Assembly: GCA_015039365.1 (NCBI GenBank)
Contig: WION01000064.1
Coordinates: 62,001 to 126,000 of the forward strand
DNA from: Amanita rubescens
Taxonomy: Eukaryota; Basidiomycota; Agaricomycetes; Agaricales; Amanitaceae
DNA: 64,000 nucleotides
Direction: 5' to 3'
This document shows, one piece after another, positions 9,947 through 23,095 of the stretch (within the stretch, counting starts at the first letter, position 1; every line of letters starts with the position of its first letter). A program made the position numbers and the translations under genes. Below the pieces are notes generated by a model that ran no database searches, was not told the origin of the DNA, and saw only the letters and a program-made list of their open reading frames with translations.

Positions 9947-12900
9947 ATGCGGCCAAAAAGTTTGCGCACGCGCACGTCAACTGGTATGAGCTCCGCCTCG
10001 GGCACGGATGGGCCAAAATACCCAGTCGACTGCGAGCCGCTGGCTCGTATCTTTGATAATCCTCAGGCTCCGCATGAAGAACACGTCATCTCTTTTCTAA
10101 ATTCCCTGAAACCCCACATGGTTGACCTCGTTCAAGGCTGCCTCACCCTCCCCACGTGGAGTCCAGCTGAAAACATTAAGTCCCCGCTCGACGACCGTAT
10201 CAAAACTCATTTGGAACAGCTCAAGCTTCCTTGTATCCGCGGGAAACCAAGCGTGCTGCTACATGGCCTGGGTCAATTTGCCGACGATCCTGAGTTGCAG
10301 GAGAGGGTCAACGACGTATTTAGGCCGGCCAGTCCGATAAACACGATGTTTATCAACACTTCAGGCTCTGGGAAGACCCGCATTCTGTTGGAGGGACTGT
10401 GCCAACATTGGGGGTTCTACTTCACGGCACATGTCGATCCGAGCCATCTCGGCTCTGTCGACCTCCAGAACGCCATTCAAGCCACAATACCCAATGATTC
10501 TCAATTTTGTCCCATTCTCCCATCCACATCCGAGTACCATGAAAAACTTGAATCGAATCAAAAACTCGCGGGACGAGTATTCACGCGCGTCTTTCTCGCA
10601 CGCACGTTGATTTTTTGCCTATTCATGGACGCTATGACAACAAGCAGCAGTTCAGAAAAAGTTTCAACTGAACGGGACCATCATAGAGACTATCGATGCA
10701 AATGGCTGCACATTCAGCTCCAACCGTCCATTGTTCCAATGTACGATCCATTTGATGACCTGACCCACAAGCTATCGGCATATTCCGACACTCAGTTGCA
10801 CGATATGACAAAGAAGGCGCTTCGAAGCATACGGGAGAGTCTTAGGTCCTGTACAACATCCGCGTCGTCATCTAATTTGATTCCTTTGTACTGCGTGATC
10901 GACGAAGCTCAGGTTGCCGCGACCGAACATACCAAAGCCTTCTGCTCAGCTGACGATGTTACCCCAGGTGGCATTGCAGAGCCCCGCTCTGTTCTGCGTC
11001 CTCTCTTCCATACCGTTTTGGTTTTAACTCCTGGTCTTGATGTCCCCATCATTCTCTCGGGCATGGGTCTTTCCCAATCAGACGTCGATGCCACGGTGAC
11101 ATCTGGTATCATGAAACCATCACCGAAACGGGTATATCACGACACCGGCGCGTTCGAGGGATGGGATGGTAAAAACGGGATGTCTAACTGGGTGAAGCTC
11201 TTTGTGCCCGATTGGATCTTGGATGAATCAGACAGGAAGAGACTCGAAGATCGCATGGGATACTGGCTGAAGGGGAGGTCTGCATCCGTTTTCTATGTCT
11301 ATGATGAGATGTTGATGATTTCGTCTCGCTGTCTTTCGGTTCATATAGATACAGATTCGTAGCGGGTTACGTCACCGAACTGCTTCTTCACGGGTATAGA
11401 TACCCGAACCTGCTGCTCAATGAATACATTCATCAATGTACTGAGTTCACTCCTACGGATGATCACGAAGCCGTCTTAAAGGAGGAGCGACGTGGAGGAA
11501 GTTCAAAGGATATCAACATCGAGCCAATGAGCAGCTGGAACTTCGAAAAGTTTGAAAAAAGTAAGAGTAAAACCTCTTTGCTCCGCACACAGATATTGAA
11601 CACTGGTATCCTTCGTCAGATTCCAAGAGGTTGTTGGAGATTGATGGCTTTTTTCCACTCTTCGTCATGCGTTCTATATATCTTGGCACCCTTGGAGACA
11701 ACGATCTTCTATGGGTTGAAAACGGTTTTGCGCGCCTTAGAAAGGTCCCGGATAAAGGTGTCGTTTTTGATGAACCCCTCGTCGTCGCGGCCGCGAATCA
11801 TTGGTTTAGCGAAAAACGTTACACCTTCCCATATTTTCGCCGCAACATATGGACAAATGATCCTAAAGGCACGACAAATGGTTTCGAAAACTTTATCACC
11901 TACTGCCTCGCTCGGATATTTGGTGTGGAAGACGGACAGAAATTGAAACACGTATTTCAGTTTCATGGTACTGAACCTAAATGGGCTGATAAGCGTGCAA
12001 GTCTTGTTTCCGTCTGCGTCTCCGCAACCGGTAATAAGCCCCAAGTGAATGATGTGAGATTTACCGAGTACAGCGGACCCTCTCCTATGTTGGGAACGTA
12101 TGCGAAGACGCAGGAGGAGACTTTACAATGGCTAGGGCATCATTCTCGGACGGCATTCTGCTTCCCGTGTCGGGAAATGCGGCCGGACATCATCTTTGTG
12201 TTGAAGTTAAGAAACGGAAGGCTACTGTGGGTGGTTCTTCAGGCCAAGTATTGCGGGCAAAATGAGCTTCTTGATAAGAGTACACTGGATGACGCAATAA
12301 AGAGCGTAACCCCGGAGCACTTCTTCCGCAACAAGGTCGGTTGAGAATCTGATCAGATGGTCAAGCCAAATTAAAATAGGAATGTTTTCAGAACGGGAAG
12401 GACAATCCTCCCAGTGGAAATTTCAATCAGAAAACGCTAAAGCTATTGGAAAAACTACCAAATCGATGTAACAGATCGGATTCGGGACCTTACAGCCTTC
12501 TCCGCGTCGTTGCTTCATCTCCGGCACGCCCGGAGTTTGGAGAGAAGAACAATAGCTCTGAGAACTGGCAAGGGGGTGACCCTCATCATCCCATTGCAAC
12601 ACTTAAAATGAAATTTATAGAGCAGGAGACAGAAAAATGGTGTCGTTCGAATATCCGTAAGAACGAATTGCACAAATCGAATGGCCGCGATCCGAAAAGG
12701 ATGCGAGATTCTGACACTACAGAAAGCAACAAAAGTGTGGAAAAGAGGAGAAAAATGATGGAGACAGAGCAGGATTCTGACGCTTCCGAGAGCAGCGGGA
12801 GGAAGTCTTTGGAGGGAGAGGATTCTGATGCTTCCAAGAGCAGTGGGAGGAATTCTTTGGAGGGAGAAGATTCTGACGCCTCCGTGAGCAGTAAAAAATC

Positions 12901-13018
12901 CGCCGATAGCCAGAAGAGAGAGCGAGACGCAGACGGTGCGGAGAGCAGTGGAGAAAGGGGAAAAAGGAGAAAGACGCTGGACGTCGAGGACACGAAGCAA
13001 GCCGTCGGCGCCGAATAG
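9947..13018 (+). CDS. Crinkler-type P-loop NTPase with PD-(D/E)xK-like nuclease domain
   Basis: Four predicted exons: 9947-11277, 11349-11560, 11593-12335, 12392-13018, all in phase, giving 970 residues. The ATG at 9947 is the first in frame. The NTPase domain has a P-loop, TSGSGKTR, at about 138-145, followed by ILLEGL and GFYF. Its Walker B is CVIDEAQ at about 316-322. The second part ends in RPDIIFVLKLRNG...LQAKY, the D...QxK pattern of a restriction-endonuclease-like fold. The C-terminus is Ser/Asp/Lys rich with 16-residue repeats and basic GKRRKT, suggesting nuclear entry. Crinkler/RHS-type proteins combine this NTPase and nuclease and are thought to act as effectors or in genome conflict. 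No secretion signal is seen. It lies between GTPase copies 5 and 6. The 32-nt intron at 11561 is unusually short. Confidence 0.8.
12773..12900 (+). repeat. 48-bp in-frame tandem repeats in the C-terminus of the Crinkler-type gene
   Basis: Units start at 12773, 12821 and 12869, the third partial. Each begins GATTCTGA and encodes DSDAS-x-SSGR-x-SLEGE. The charged serine-rich repeat lies in the low-complexity tail, just before the basic KRRKT stretch, and could serve as a phosphorylated linker. Confidence 0.85.
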
Positions 13019-13634
13019 CCTGTTATATAAAACATGTTGGTAAGAGTACATGTACTCTAGTTGATAGGTACAGCCATACAGCGATTCGGAAGACTGATAT
13101 TAGTCCGACTAGCGCTTCGTTTCTTGCGCAACCTCGTTCCTGGGTTATAACCAAGTCACACACAGCGCCATAATCGCAATACGAATGAAGGTAAACCATA
13201 CCAAGTGTCCACGTAGATAAACTTTGTCGACAGCATTTGGAAACCCCAGAGCCCATTTTGTAAACAACATTATTCGCTACCTGTCGGGAACAAATGGCGG
13301 GTAGGCAATGATGGCTTGGCCGCATGATCTGATAGCCAACCAAGTGGTCCGTGCGCGCAGACTTGAGGTCACAACACTAGAGGGGAAATGACAAGGGGAA
13401 CGTGAACGCACCCCTGAGTTTTTGCACATTATATGACAGGTGGATCCATCGCGCTGAATATCTGAATATCGAATATTACATAAATGCTCAATGTTGTACG
13501 TTAGTGTATAGAAATCAAATCCCTTTCAATTTCTCGCCTCTTCCACGCCGCGTCCCACAAACTCGTCCGTCACTTCTATTCAAACACAGCGAACCATACA
13601 AAACCAGTTGCGACCTGAAAAAGAACTGTGTATT
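13019..13634. other. Intergenic, nothing recognised
   Basis: Convergent 3' ends of the Crinkler-type gene and GTPase copy 6. No gene seen. Confidence 0.4.
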
Positions 13635-14342
13635 TTACCGATAATCGCGGCCGTAATCGCGAGCCCCATCTCTGTCCGAATACATCTGTCTCATGTTTTC
13701 CGCAATATTCCAGAGCCATGTTGAGCTATTCGGCGTCCACGGCCTTTTCGCACAATGGCTGGCGATGATCTCTCGCACCAACCCGACTGATCGATTATAC
13801 TCTGCTTCAAACATGTGTTGACCATCCCTCATAACCTTTCCCTTCGTCGTCGTGACGCAAGCGTGGGCGGAAAACGACATTCCCCGAAGAAAGAAATCTT
13901 TTGCATTATCCTTCCACCAATCGTCCATATCGTCCTCGTTCTCCAGTCCTGTGATGACAACCACAATGGGCACTTTTCCACCGCAGATAACCTTGTGGAA
14001 GAGATCGTAGTTGATTTTGATAATGTCGCGAAGACGTGAACCTCGAATGCAGTATACGAGAAGACTAACGCCTCCATCTTTAAGACTCTGGATAAGTGTT
14101 TGAAGACTTTCGATGGCACGGTCTGCAGGGACGTTTCCACGTTCGCCTTCGTTGAGTCCTGCGGTATCCCAAAGGCGATACTTGCGACCGCTCAATTCAG
14201 CGTCATATGGAGCAGACTCGAACGTGCACCCTATGGCCGCATTAGATACGGCCGCAGAGGTGGCTTCAGTTATCGTGTTTATGAGGGAGCTTTTCCCCAC
14301 ACCAGTCTCTCCAAAAATGATGACATTAGGAGTATTGTCCAT
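13635..14342 (-). CDS. AIG1-like GTPase, minus clade, copy 6
   Basis: From the only in-frame ATG (14340-14342, MDNTPN) the protein has 235 residues, with no break: GETGVGKSS, GCTFES, DTAG, TGLENEDDMDDWW and a short Asp/Arg/Tyr-rich end. The same frame stays open upstream to about 14548 without an ATG and encodes RFLGDLAEELQRQ, matching the upstream part of copy 3 (KFLSDFAEGLRRR). The true start may therefore be in a spliced 5' exon. Copies 3 and 6 form a subgroup with short C-termini and no hydrophobic tail. Confidence 0.8.
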   Translation of the reverse strand: MDNTPNVIIFGETGVGKSSLINTITEATSAAVSNAAIGCTFESAPYDAELSGRKYRLWDTAGLNEGERGNVPADRAIESLQTLIQSLKDGGVSLLVYCIRGSRLRDIIKINYDLFHKVICGGKVPIVVVITGLENEDDMDDWWKDNAKDFFLRGMSFSAHACVTTTKGKVMRDGQHMFEAEYNRSVGLVREIIASHCAKRPWTPNSSTWLWNIAENMRQMYSDRDGARDYGRDYR

Positions 14343-14621
14343 GGCTTCAGGATGAAGAGTCGTTGACTGTTTAGTACTCGGGAGAATTGGATAACCACGA
14401 GATGGCTTTGCAGCCACTGCTCTGGAAGAACAGTAAGTTTGTCTCTGCAGTTCCTCCGCAAGGTCACCGAGAAACCTCCCCGTCTTGCGCTGTGTATTAG
14501 TTGTGTAATTTTGTTCTCTATTGCAGATGACGAATTCATTCAGGAGCCTTTCTTTGAGTATAACATATCACACACGATTTATGTTTCCCAAACGTCATGT
14601 AAGGAATGAGTCATTGCCTTG

Positions 14622-15929
14622 CTAAGCTTGTGGACAAAGATGTGATATGCGCATGCGTCGGCGTGCTGGGCAACGCGTCAGGACTGAAATAAAGTATACA
14701 GACATCACATACGGTTTGTGTAACCCTCGCGCCGTTTTACTCCGCGATCGAAGGGGATTTGTGAGAGTTGCCCAGGATTGAAACACCTGACATGGCCCAA
14801 ATACTGTAGCATGACCGCTGCCGTACGCCCCGCAGGTTCCTGTCCTTGCCATATCGTAGTGGGCTTGTGAATTAACCTTTGGAGTAAAAGCCCGGGCGCG
14901 ATTCCTGATCTCTGCGGAGTCCCGCGCCCGATTTCCGCCGCCGATCTCCACATACATTCCTCTCATGCGTTCGACGATATTACAAAGCCACCTTGAGTTA
15001 TCTGGCTTCCAAGAACTCTCAAGGCAATAGGAGACGATGAGCTTCCGTACCAACTTGATGGACTGACTATACTCTTCTTTAAATGTGTGTTGGCCGCCCT
15101 TAATGACTCTGCCCTTCGTCGTCGTAACGCATGCATGGCCCGCAAAACGCATTCCACGATCGTCGAAATCTTGGACGTTGTCCTTCCACCAATCCTCCAT
15201 GTCCTCCTCATTCTCCAACCCCGTAACCGCTACGACGATGGGAACTTGTGCGCCACATATAATCGTATGGAAGAGATCGTAGTTTATTTTCACTATCTCG
15301 CGGAGACGAGAACCCCGGATGCAGTACACGAGAAGGCTGACACCTCTGTATTGGAGGTTCCGGACAAGTTCTTGGAGGCTTTCGATAGCACGGTCTGCCG
15401 AGACGTTTCCGTTCTCGCCTTCGTTGAGCCCTGCGGTATCCCATAGACGGTACTGGAGGCCTTTTAATTCTACGACATAAGGAATAGATTCAAACGTGCA
15501 CCCAATCGCGCTACTCGAGACTTGCAGCAGATGGAGTGCCAGCTATCATGTTTATGAGGGAGCTTTTTCCAACGCCTGTTTCCCCGAAAATGATGACGTT
15601 AGGAATGTCGTCGGTGGGCGACTGTTCGCTTTGGAGAGTAGTATGACAGCCGGCATCTGTGGGCAGTTCTGCTCCGGAAGAACTAGCAAATCTTCTCTGC
15701 GCTGCTGAAGCGATGTTACTGGACTGAACATCGCCTCTCCATCTGAACGATTACTTCTAGCTTCAGAGATTGTCCGGTCCGTAAGCTGCCTTTCTCTGGG
15801 ACGAAACTGCGATGAATCGATGAGGTGATTGACTGCCATCGGGTCCGAGTACACGGAAGGCGGTCGTGCATCTGTTGCGCTGCAACCATAGGAATCTTGT
15901 TCAATATCATGACGACTTGAAGCATTCAA
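14622..15929 (-). pseudogene. AIG1-like GTPase, minus clade, copy 7 (frameshifted)
   Basis: The N-terminus (HDIEQDSYGCS...) aligns with copy 4 from 15929 to about 15700. The G1 region, PNVIIFGETGVGKSS at about 15560-15605, is in another frame. One extra A at about 15523 breaks the G2 region, and the remainder (GCTFES, DTAG, TGLENEEDMEDWW) reads on to 14622. There is no ATG at the position of the copy 4 start. At least two one-base shifts are needed, so it is most likely a pseudogene, though run-length errors could contribute. It faces copy 8 head to head. Confidence 0.7.
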
Positions 15930-16789
15930 CTTATCAGATGTGGATCACCGAATATTTGACCTCACATACAACTTGCGTTCTCCAAACGTAGCGTAAGGAT
16001 ACGGCTCCTGCGTCGCGCTACTGACGTAAGAATGCCGGGGCCTTGGATCGCGACTGAAGCATTTATTTCAGCCTCGTCTGACAAATTTATCAATATTTCA
16101 CGTACGAATCATATCGCCTGAACCTAGCCTGCGCGTGCGCTGCGTTGCTGCCATAGGTATCAGGTGATTTCTTGAGACTGAATCATTCATTCAGCATACT
16201 CCTGTGAAAGTAGAACCTCGACGCACGATGATCCGGGGTGGCCAGTTGGCCTGAATGCAATGACTGGGGGCATCTTTTTGCTCCAATGGTGTGGACTAGT
16301 GAGGACAATGCCGCAGGCACTGTTCTACCTGACGTTGAAAAGGGAAAGAACTGTGCAGCTGTGGAGATAGGGCTATCCCGTGGAAATTCCGTTCAGAAGC
16401 TATGTGAAGCAGTGGATTCTGCTTCCTCGAAAGTGGCGGCGTTACGTATCTCTTCCGAACTTTAAGCTTTAAGTTCAAGTTGTATGTACACGCCTTAACC
16501 GTCTGGTGTATCCAATGTCACGTGGATGCTGGGATCATGTCGTACACGCCGCTTCCGTCCTGGCTTCTGCCGCCCCTGAATATGAATGTCCTCGAGGCAA
16601 GCTGCTGCGCGTACAATCCGGGCATACTCCTGTCCGGAAACACGAAGCTACGTGTTGTGTTGCCCGTAGAAGCCTGTCAGGGTAAAGGGGAAGCAAGCCA
16701 TTTCCGATGTCACACCCGAAGTCGATGCAATACTTTAATACGGAGAGATCAGATTTCGGTGTCTTGAAGCTTGGATATCCCCAACCACG
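15930..16789. promoter_or_regulatory. Shared upstream region of divergent GTPase pair 3
   Basis: No gene. It lies between copies 7 (minus) and 8 (plus) and repeats elements of the upstream regions of pairs 1 and 2, including the cattcattcag stretch at about 16180. It is the third instance of the same divergent arrangement. Confidence 0.45.
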
Positions 16790-16838
16790 GTCAGCAAACG
16801 TCCTAACTGCCTATATTGAAGCTGAACATTACATTTAG
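16790..16838 (+). other. Predicted 49-nt 5' UTR intron of GTPase copy 8
   Basis: Donor GTCAGC, branch-like GCTGAAC about 12 nt before the acceptor, and acceptor ATTTAG, three bases before the ATG at 16842. It has the same length and place as the copy 2 element at 1455-1503. Confidence 0.55.
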
Positions 16839-16841
16839 ACC

Positions 16842-17628
16842 ATGGCCACTCCAAATGTTATAGTCTTCGGAGAGACTGGAGCAGGGAAAAGCTCGCTCGT
16901 CAACTTAATCGCAGGCAGCTCCGTAGCCCAGATCTCGAGCCGCTCAGCTGGATGCACATTCCAGAGCACGTGCTTTCCCGTCAATATTGGCAACAAGCAA
17001 TTCAATCTGTACGACACTGCTGGCTTAGACGAAGGCCAGGGTGGGACAATCGCAAAGCAGGACGCCATTGTCCAGCTCTATACATTACTCCGAAGGTTAG
17101 ATACCGGAGTGAACCTCCTCGTGTTCTGTATGCGCGGTCCAAGAATTAAAGAGTCTTGTCTCAAAAACTGGCGACTTGTTCTGGGAAGTCATCTGCCAGA
17201 GGCGCGTGCCCATCGTATTGGCGGTGACGGGATTGGAAAACGAAGAGGAGGGGATGGACAGTTGGTGGACGCAGAACGAAGAGCATTTCATGAAGTGCGA
17301 GATGTACCCCAACGGCGTGGCATGCCTGACGGCGACGAGGGGAAGGAGGAGGTCCGGGGGCGGCTACAACTTCGACGAGGAGTACGAACAATCACAGGGG
17401 AAGTTAAAGCAAGCGATAAGCAGGGTATACCTCCGGACGGCGTGGCAGGTACCTGCATTGGAATGGTTCAAGATGATTGTCGATGTATCGTTCACGTCTG
17501 GAAAACACCCTAAAGAAATAAGGAACAGCAGAGAGGTGCTTGGGAGCGCTACCGAGGAACTTGTCAGAAGGTGCGAGATGACGGCAGAGGAAGCGAATGA
17601 ACTCGCGCGCAAATTGAGCGGAATCTGA
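16842..17628 (+). pseudogene. AIG1-like GTPase, plus clade, copy 8 (single frameshift)
   Basis: From the ATG at 16842 the protein matches copy 2 (GETGAGKSS, GCTFQST, DTAG) up to KNWRL at about 17175. One extra base there (cgacttgttctgg against caattgttctgg in copy 2) shifts the frame. The rest (WEVICQRRVPIVLAVTGLENEEEGMDSWW and the helical tail LARKLSGI) reads on to TGA at 17628. Everything else is intact, so this is either a recent pseudogene or a sequencing error. Confidence 0.75.
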
Positions 17629-17994
17629 TGGTTTACTTACCGTACCTGATATGTAGCTATAGTTGAGAGTGATAATTTGTGTTGGAAGCATAATTCGATA
17701 AGATATTTGACAGAATTAAAAGCAGACCTCTATTTTGGGCTCATACGTTAACACTTCAACAGCATAAACAATAGACAAGATACCTCTCCTAGGCATTCGG
17801 AGTGTGGATGATAGCATCAATTCTGCATGCTACAGGTTCGAATCCTTCAGTCGCATGTTGTACATGCCGCTTCCATTCAACTGATGCCACGCTTCTACCA
17901 GTAGGTGATGGATCTGGAATAACGTGCATAACGGTGTACTTCTGTGCAACCATAATTCAGCCTCACTCAACGTATTGAAACTGTTTGCGACACG
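17629..17994. other. Intergenic between GTPase copies 8 and 9
   Basis: No gene. A ggttcgaatcc stretch at 17833 looks like a tRNA T-loop but has no tRNA around it. The right end is the upstream DNA of copy 9. Confidence 0.4.
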
Positions 17995-18048
17995 GTCAGT
18001 TAATGCTGAAGGTCTATCTTAGAGCTAAACATTACCTTTAGACTAACT

Positions 18049-18859
18049 GTGGCGACTCCGAATGTCATCGTGTTTGGAGAGACGGGAGCGGGAAAGAGCT
18101 CGCTCATTAATTTGATCGCGGAACTATGACATCGCCCCCATCTCGAATCGCCCTGTAGGATGCACGTTCCAGAGTACGCGCTACACAGTCAATATCGATG
18201 GCGTGCTGTTCAATCTCCATGACACAGCCGGGTTGGATGAAGCCAAGGGTGGGACAGTCGAAAAGCACGACGCCATCGTGCAGCTCTACACGTTGCTCCG
18301 GAGGCTAAATACAGGCGTTAGCCTCCTCGTATTCTGTATGCGCGGTCCAAGAATCAAAGAATCCTGCGTCAAGAACTGGCGATTGTTCCACGAAATTATT
18401 TGCCAGAGAAAGGTTCCCATCGTGTTGGCCGTTACGGGCTTGGAGAACGAAGAGGATGGGATGGATTACTGGTGGACGCAGAACAAAGAATATTTCATGA
18501 GATACGAGATGTATCCCAATGGCGTGGCGTGTATCACGGCGACGAGAGGAAGGAAGATGTCCGGGGGCGGCTACCGTTTCGACGAAGAGTATGCTGAATC
18601 CCGGATCAAGATGAGAGAAGCGATACGCACGGTGTACCTTCGTACCCCATGGCAAGTACCCACGGCGGAATGGTTCAAGGAAATCATAGAGGTATCATAT
18701 ACGTCAGGGAAGCATCCTGAAGAGATAAGGCAGAGCAGGCTGGCTCTTGGTAGTGCGACGGAAGAACTTGTGAAACGTTGTGAGATGACGGCGGATGAAG
18801 CGAATGATCTCGCGCGAAAATTGAATACATTTCAATATTTCGACCATTACGAGTTGTAG
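18049..18859 (+). pseudogene. AIG1-like GTPase, plus clade, copy 9 (start lost, frameshifted)
   Basis: Preceded by the conserved 5' UTR intron (17995-18041), but the start codon has become GTG (18049) and the frame shifts just after the Walker A motif GETGAGKSS, at about 18120, hitting TGA. From about 18130 the remainder is intact to TAG at 18859: DTAG, RGPRIKESC, TGLENEEDGMDYWW, helical tail. A shorter protein could start at the internal ATG at 18203 but would lack G1 and G2. Two independent defects make it a pseudogene. Confidence 0.75.
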
Positions 18860-18993
18860 AATGCAAATGTGCGAATAGTAGGTCTGCTTGAATGGTTTTG
18901 TAAAAGCGGTGCCGTTTCAATGACGAGCATGACCTCTCTGCACTTCTTACATAAATCCGCTACTCGTTCGATTGTCAACTGTTACGAGTCTGT

Positions 18994-19570
18994 TTAGAAG
19001 CAACTCTCTCTTACATAATTTAATCCGTAAAGTCGAAAACCCATCCAGGCTTCCCCGCCTCCGGCACTCCAACGACTGAATTCCCCACCAAGGCCAAGAA
19101 CATCGTATTGACCTCCTTTCCGAGTTCCAACACAGACCTTCCATATCGGCACACGATGCTCTTCAGGCGGCTCGTCAAACTGCAACGAATGGTCGGTATC
19201 AAGTGGGCTAGGCGATGTACGCAGATATGCTTTCCATTCTGGCGGCTTCTGCGCATCGAGGAACTCCTGATCCTCCATTCCATCGACATCACCCCAGTAG
19301 TAATGTCTCATCACGAATTGGACTTGTCCTCCCTCATGATGGAGCACTGCCTTGAGCTGTTCTCGCTGCTCCTGTGTTTTGGAGAGGAATTCAGCAAGAC
19401 GATGTTGATTGAAGTCTAGGATGTAGAGCGAGGAACAGGATTTGACCAATATACGGTCGTTGGATATGGAAGGCAGGTTCATGGTGCTCGCAATCGAAAA
19501 TGGAAGGCAGCGTGCATCATCGGGGTAGCGGAAGCTCTCCCTAAAGCCCTCGGGGTCATCAGAGGTAGCA
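18994..19570 (-). pseudogene. Unrecognised minus-strand gene fragment, frame changes near 3' end
   Basis: The frame is open from an acceptor-like TTTCAG at about 19565. It runs through FRYPDDARCLPFSI, an ATG at 19482 (MNLPSISNDRILVKS) and HYYWGDVDGMEDQEF. Near 19140 a second frame looks more protein-like (MFLALVGNSVVGVPE, GWVFDFTD, stop at 19020) than the first, suggesting a frameshift. No domain is recognised; the strand-like end may be the edge of a beta-propeller, but that is a guess. A donor-like GTATGTG lies upstream at about 19613, so a 5' exon is possible. Confidence 0.35.
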
Positions 19571-19825
19571 CTGCTCTGAAACTAAATGAGGACAAAACAG
19601 AAAGCGAAAACAAATCACATACTGGGATAGCCTGCGCCCGAGATCAAGCCGGATTTAAAAACCGTGATCCGGCATCCAGATTCATGACAGTGGACCAAGG
19701 AGCTTGCTCATGCACTGGTCGCGACTCCCCTCGGTCACAGTTCACTCAAGCTGACTGACGCTCGCCCGAGGTCATGTGACTACACGCTCTGCTACTGTAC
19801 AGCGCGACACTGCAGTTCACACGAC

Positions 19826-20747
<922 letters not shown>

Positions 20748-20984
20748 TATCATCCTGGATTTATGCAGTCCATCTAACGTGTATATACCTTGATTTTATG
20801 ATGATATATGCTTAGTCTCGTCAGACTTTTCATTGACACGGGGTGGATAGTGAACGGTAGATTATGTGGTTAATAAAACAAAGCGAGCGTTGGTGGTATA
20901 TAAGGTCGCATGAACAGTCCGAATGCTGAATTCGATCGTCGAGAATTAAGGATACGAAGTAGAGGGATACGTATGCTAACGTTC

Positions 20985-21244
20985 GTGTCTTCACTGCTCC
21001 GCCGACGCTGGTATCGGAGAAGTGTTTCCCCGCATTATCGTTAGTCCAACTTATTATGGGTGTACATGCAGCATACCGAATCGCCGAACACTAACAAAAG
21101 CACATCAGTCTGAATGCAATATTTTGGCAAACTGAGAGAACAATGAAGTGGTCATCGCGTGGCTCCACTTCTAGGGGCGTTGTGATCATAGGGACATAGT
21201 TATTAGCAAGAGGAAAGCCTGTCGAAAGAGGATGTTTTACATCC
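20985..21244 (-). pseudogene. Truncated KRE9-like fragment on the segmental duplication
   Basis: Homologous to the 3' exons of the KRE9-like gene at 23411-24095: exon 4 (tcgccgaacactaac, about 21081-21095) and a last exon shortened by an internal deletion. Similarity stops at about 21244, where the exon 3 acceptor should be, so exons 1 and 2 and the signal peptide are absent. It is non-functional and marks the duplication breakpoint. Confidence 0.75.
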
Positions 21245-22165
21245 GTTCACGCCCGTAGACAACTCTCATTGCTGCTGGCAGCCCCCAGGCTTACGACGTG
21301 CATTGACTTATCCGTTCGATCGAAGCGTAAAAGCATAGGATCTACGACCAGTTACTGGCTCGCTGCTTTTGCGTCAAACTGCGGTTCTCCTTGGGCCTTG
21401 GCCTCGCCACCAAAAGATTACGCTCTGAGTGTGTGTCCACGATTACCCTTAAATAAAGTGACGCGTTTGCTGCATCCGATAGTAAGAACTTCGTTGCAGG
21501 TTGTACATGATCTGATCCCGACAAAAATCCGGGCTTTGCTTGCCCCCCCCTCGCTTTTTATTTTCGAACCTGCCCTGCTTTCAATAAAAAAGTTTCGCTC
21601 AGCTTGTAATGACGACATCACCTTTCCGCATTGTCGGCGTACTTGTTGAAATATGTTTTCTTCGCGGCGTGCGTATTTGAGGTTTTTGTGGGTCTGAGAG
21701 ACAGACGAATTTAACAAGGGATCGCGCTTAGCGGGCTCTCTAAAAAATTAGTGTGGACTCAGTAAGCAGTTCTTGCCTTTCACTGGGGTCCGGCAAGGTC
21801 ACGAACTTCGAACGATCATGAAATGTGGATCTATCGAAATTGGAATAAATAAAGACGAACTGGCCTGCGAGCACGGGAGTTAGGAAGTACCGAGATGTTC
21901 TTACGAAATATTCTCTTGAGCCAAATGTCAACGAAATGTTTCTACTTTTGGAAACAGTTTCACACCAATATCCCTGGGAAGATTAGCTATTCGTTGATAA
22001 TCCCTTCTACGGTTGACCAGGTCAAAAATCCTATTAAGCTTCTCTACCCCGGTCTTGCGGAGTTCAAAGCGGCATCGAATAGGGCAACCATGAAATAGGT
22101 CCGTGCCTGTAATACAGCGCCGAGCGCTGAGCGCTCTGGGAACCCTTGAGCCTATTCACTTGAAC
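21245..22165. other. Unique spacer between the two EBP duplication units
   Basis: No supported gene. It is not shared with either duplication unit. A frame at 21269-21649 has no family features. Confidence 0.4.

Positions 22166-23095
<930 letters not shown>

Noticed and set aside
17828..17850. tRNA-like T-loop (ggttcgaatcc)
   Set aside because: The flanking stem pairs poorly and no D arm, anticodon arm or acceptor stem can be formed around it.
21269..21717. Open frames in the spacer between the EBP copies
   Set aside because: No signal peptide, motif or splice continuity; the two strands overlap equally well.
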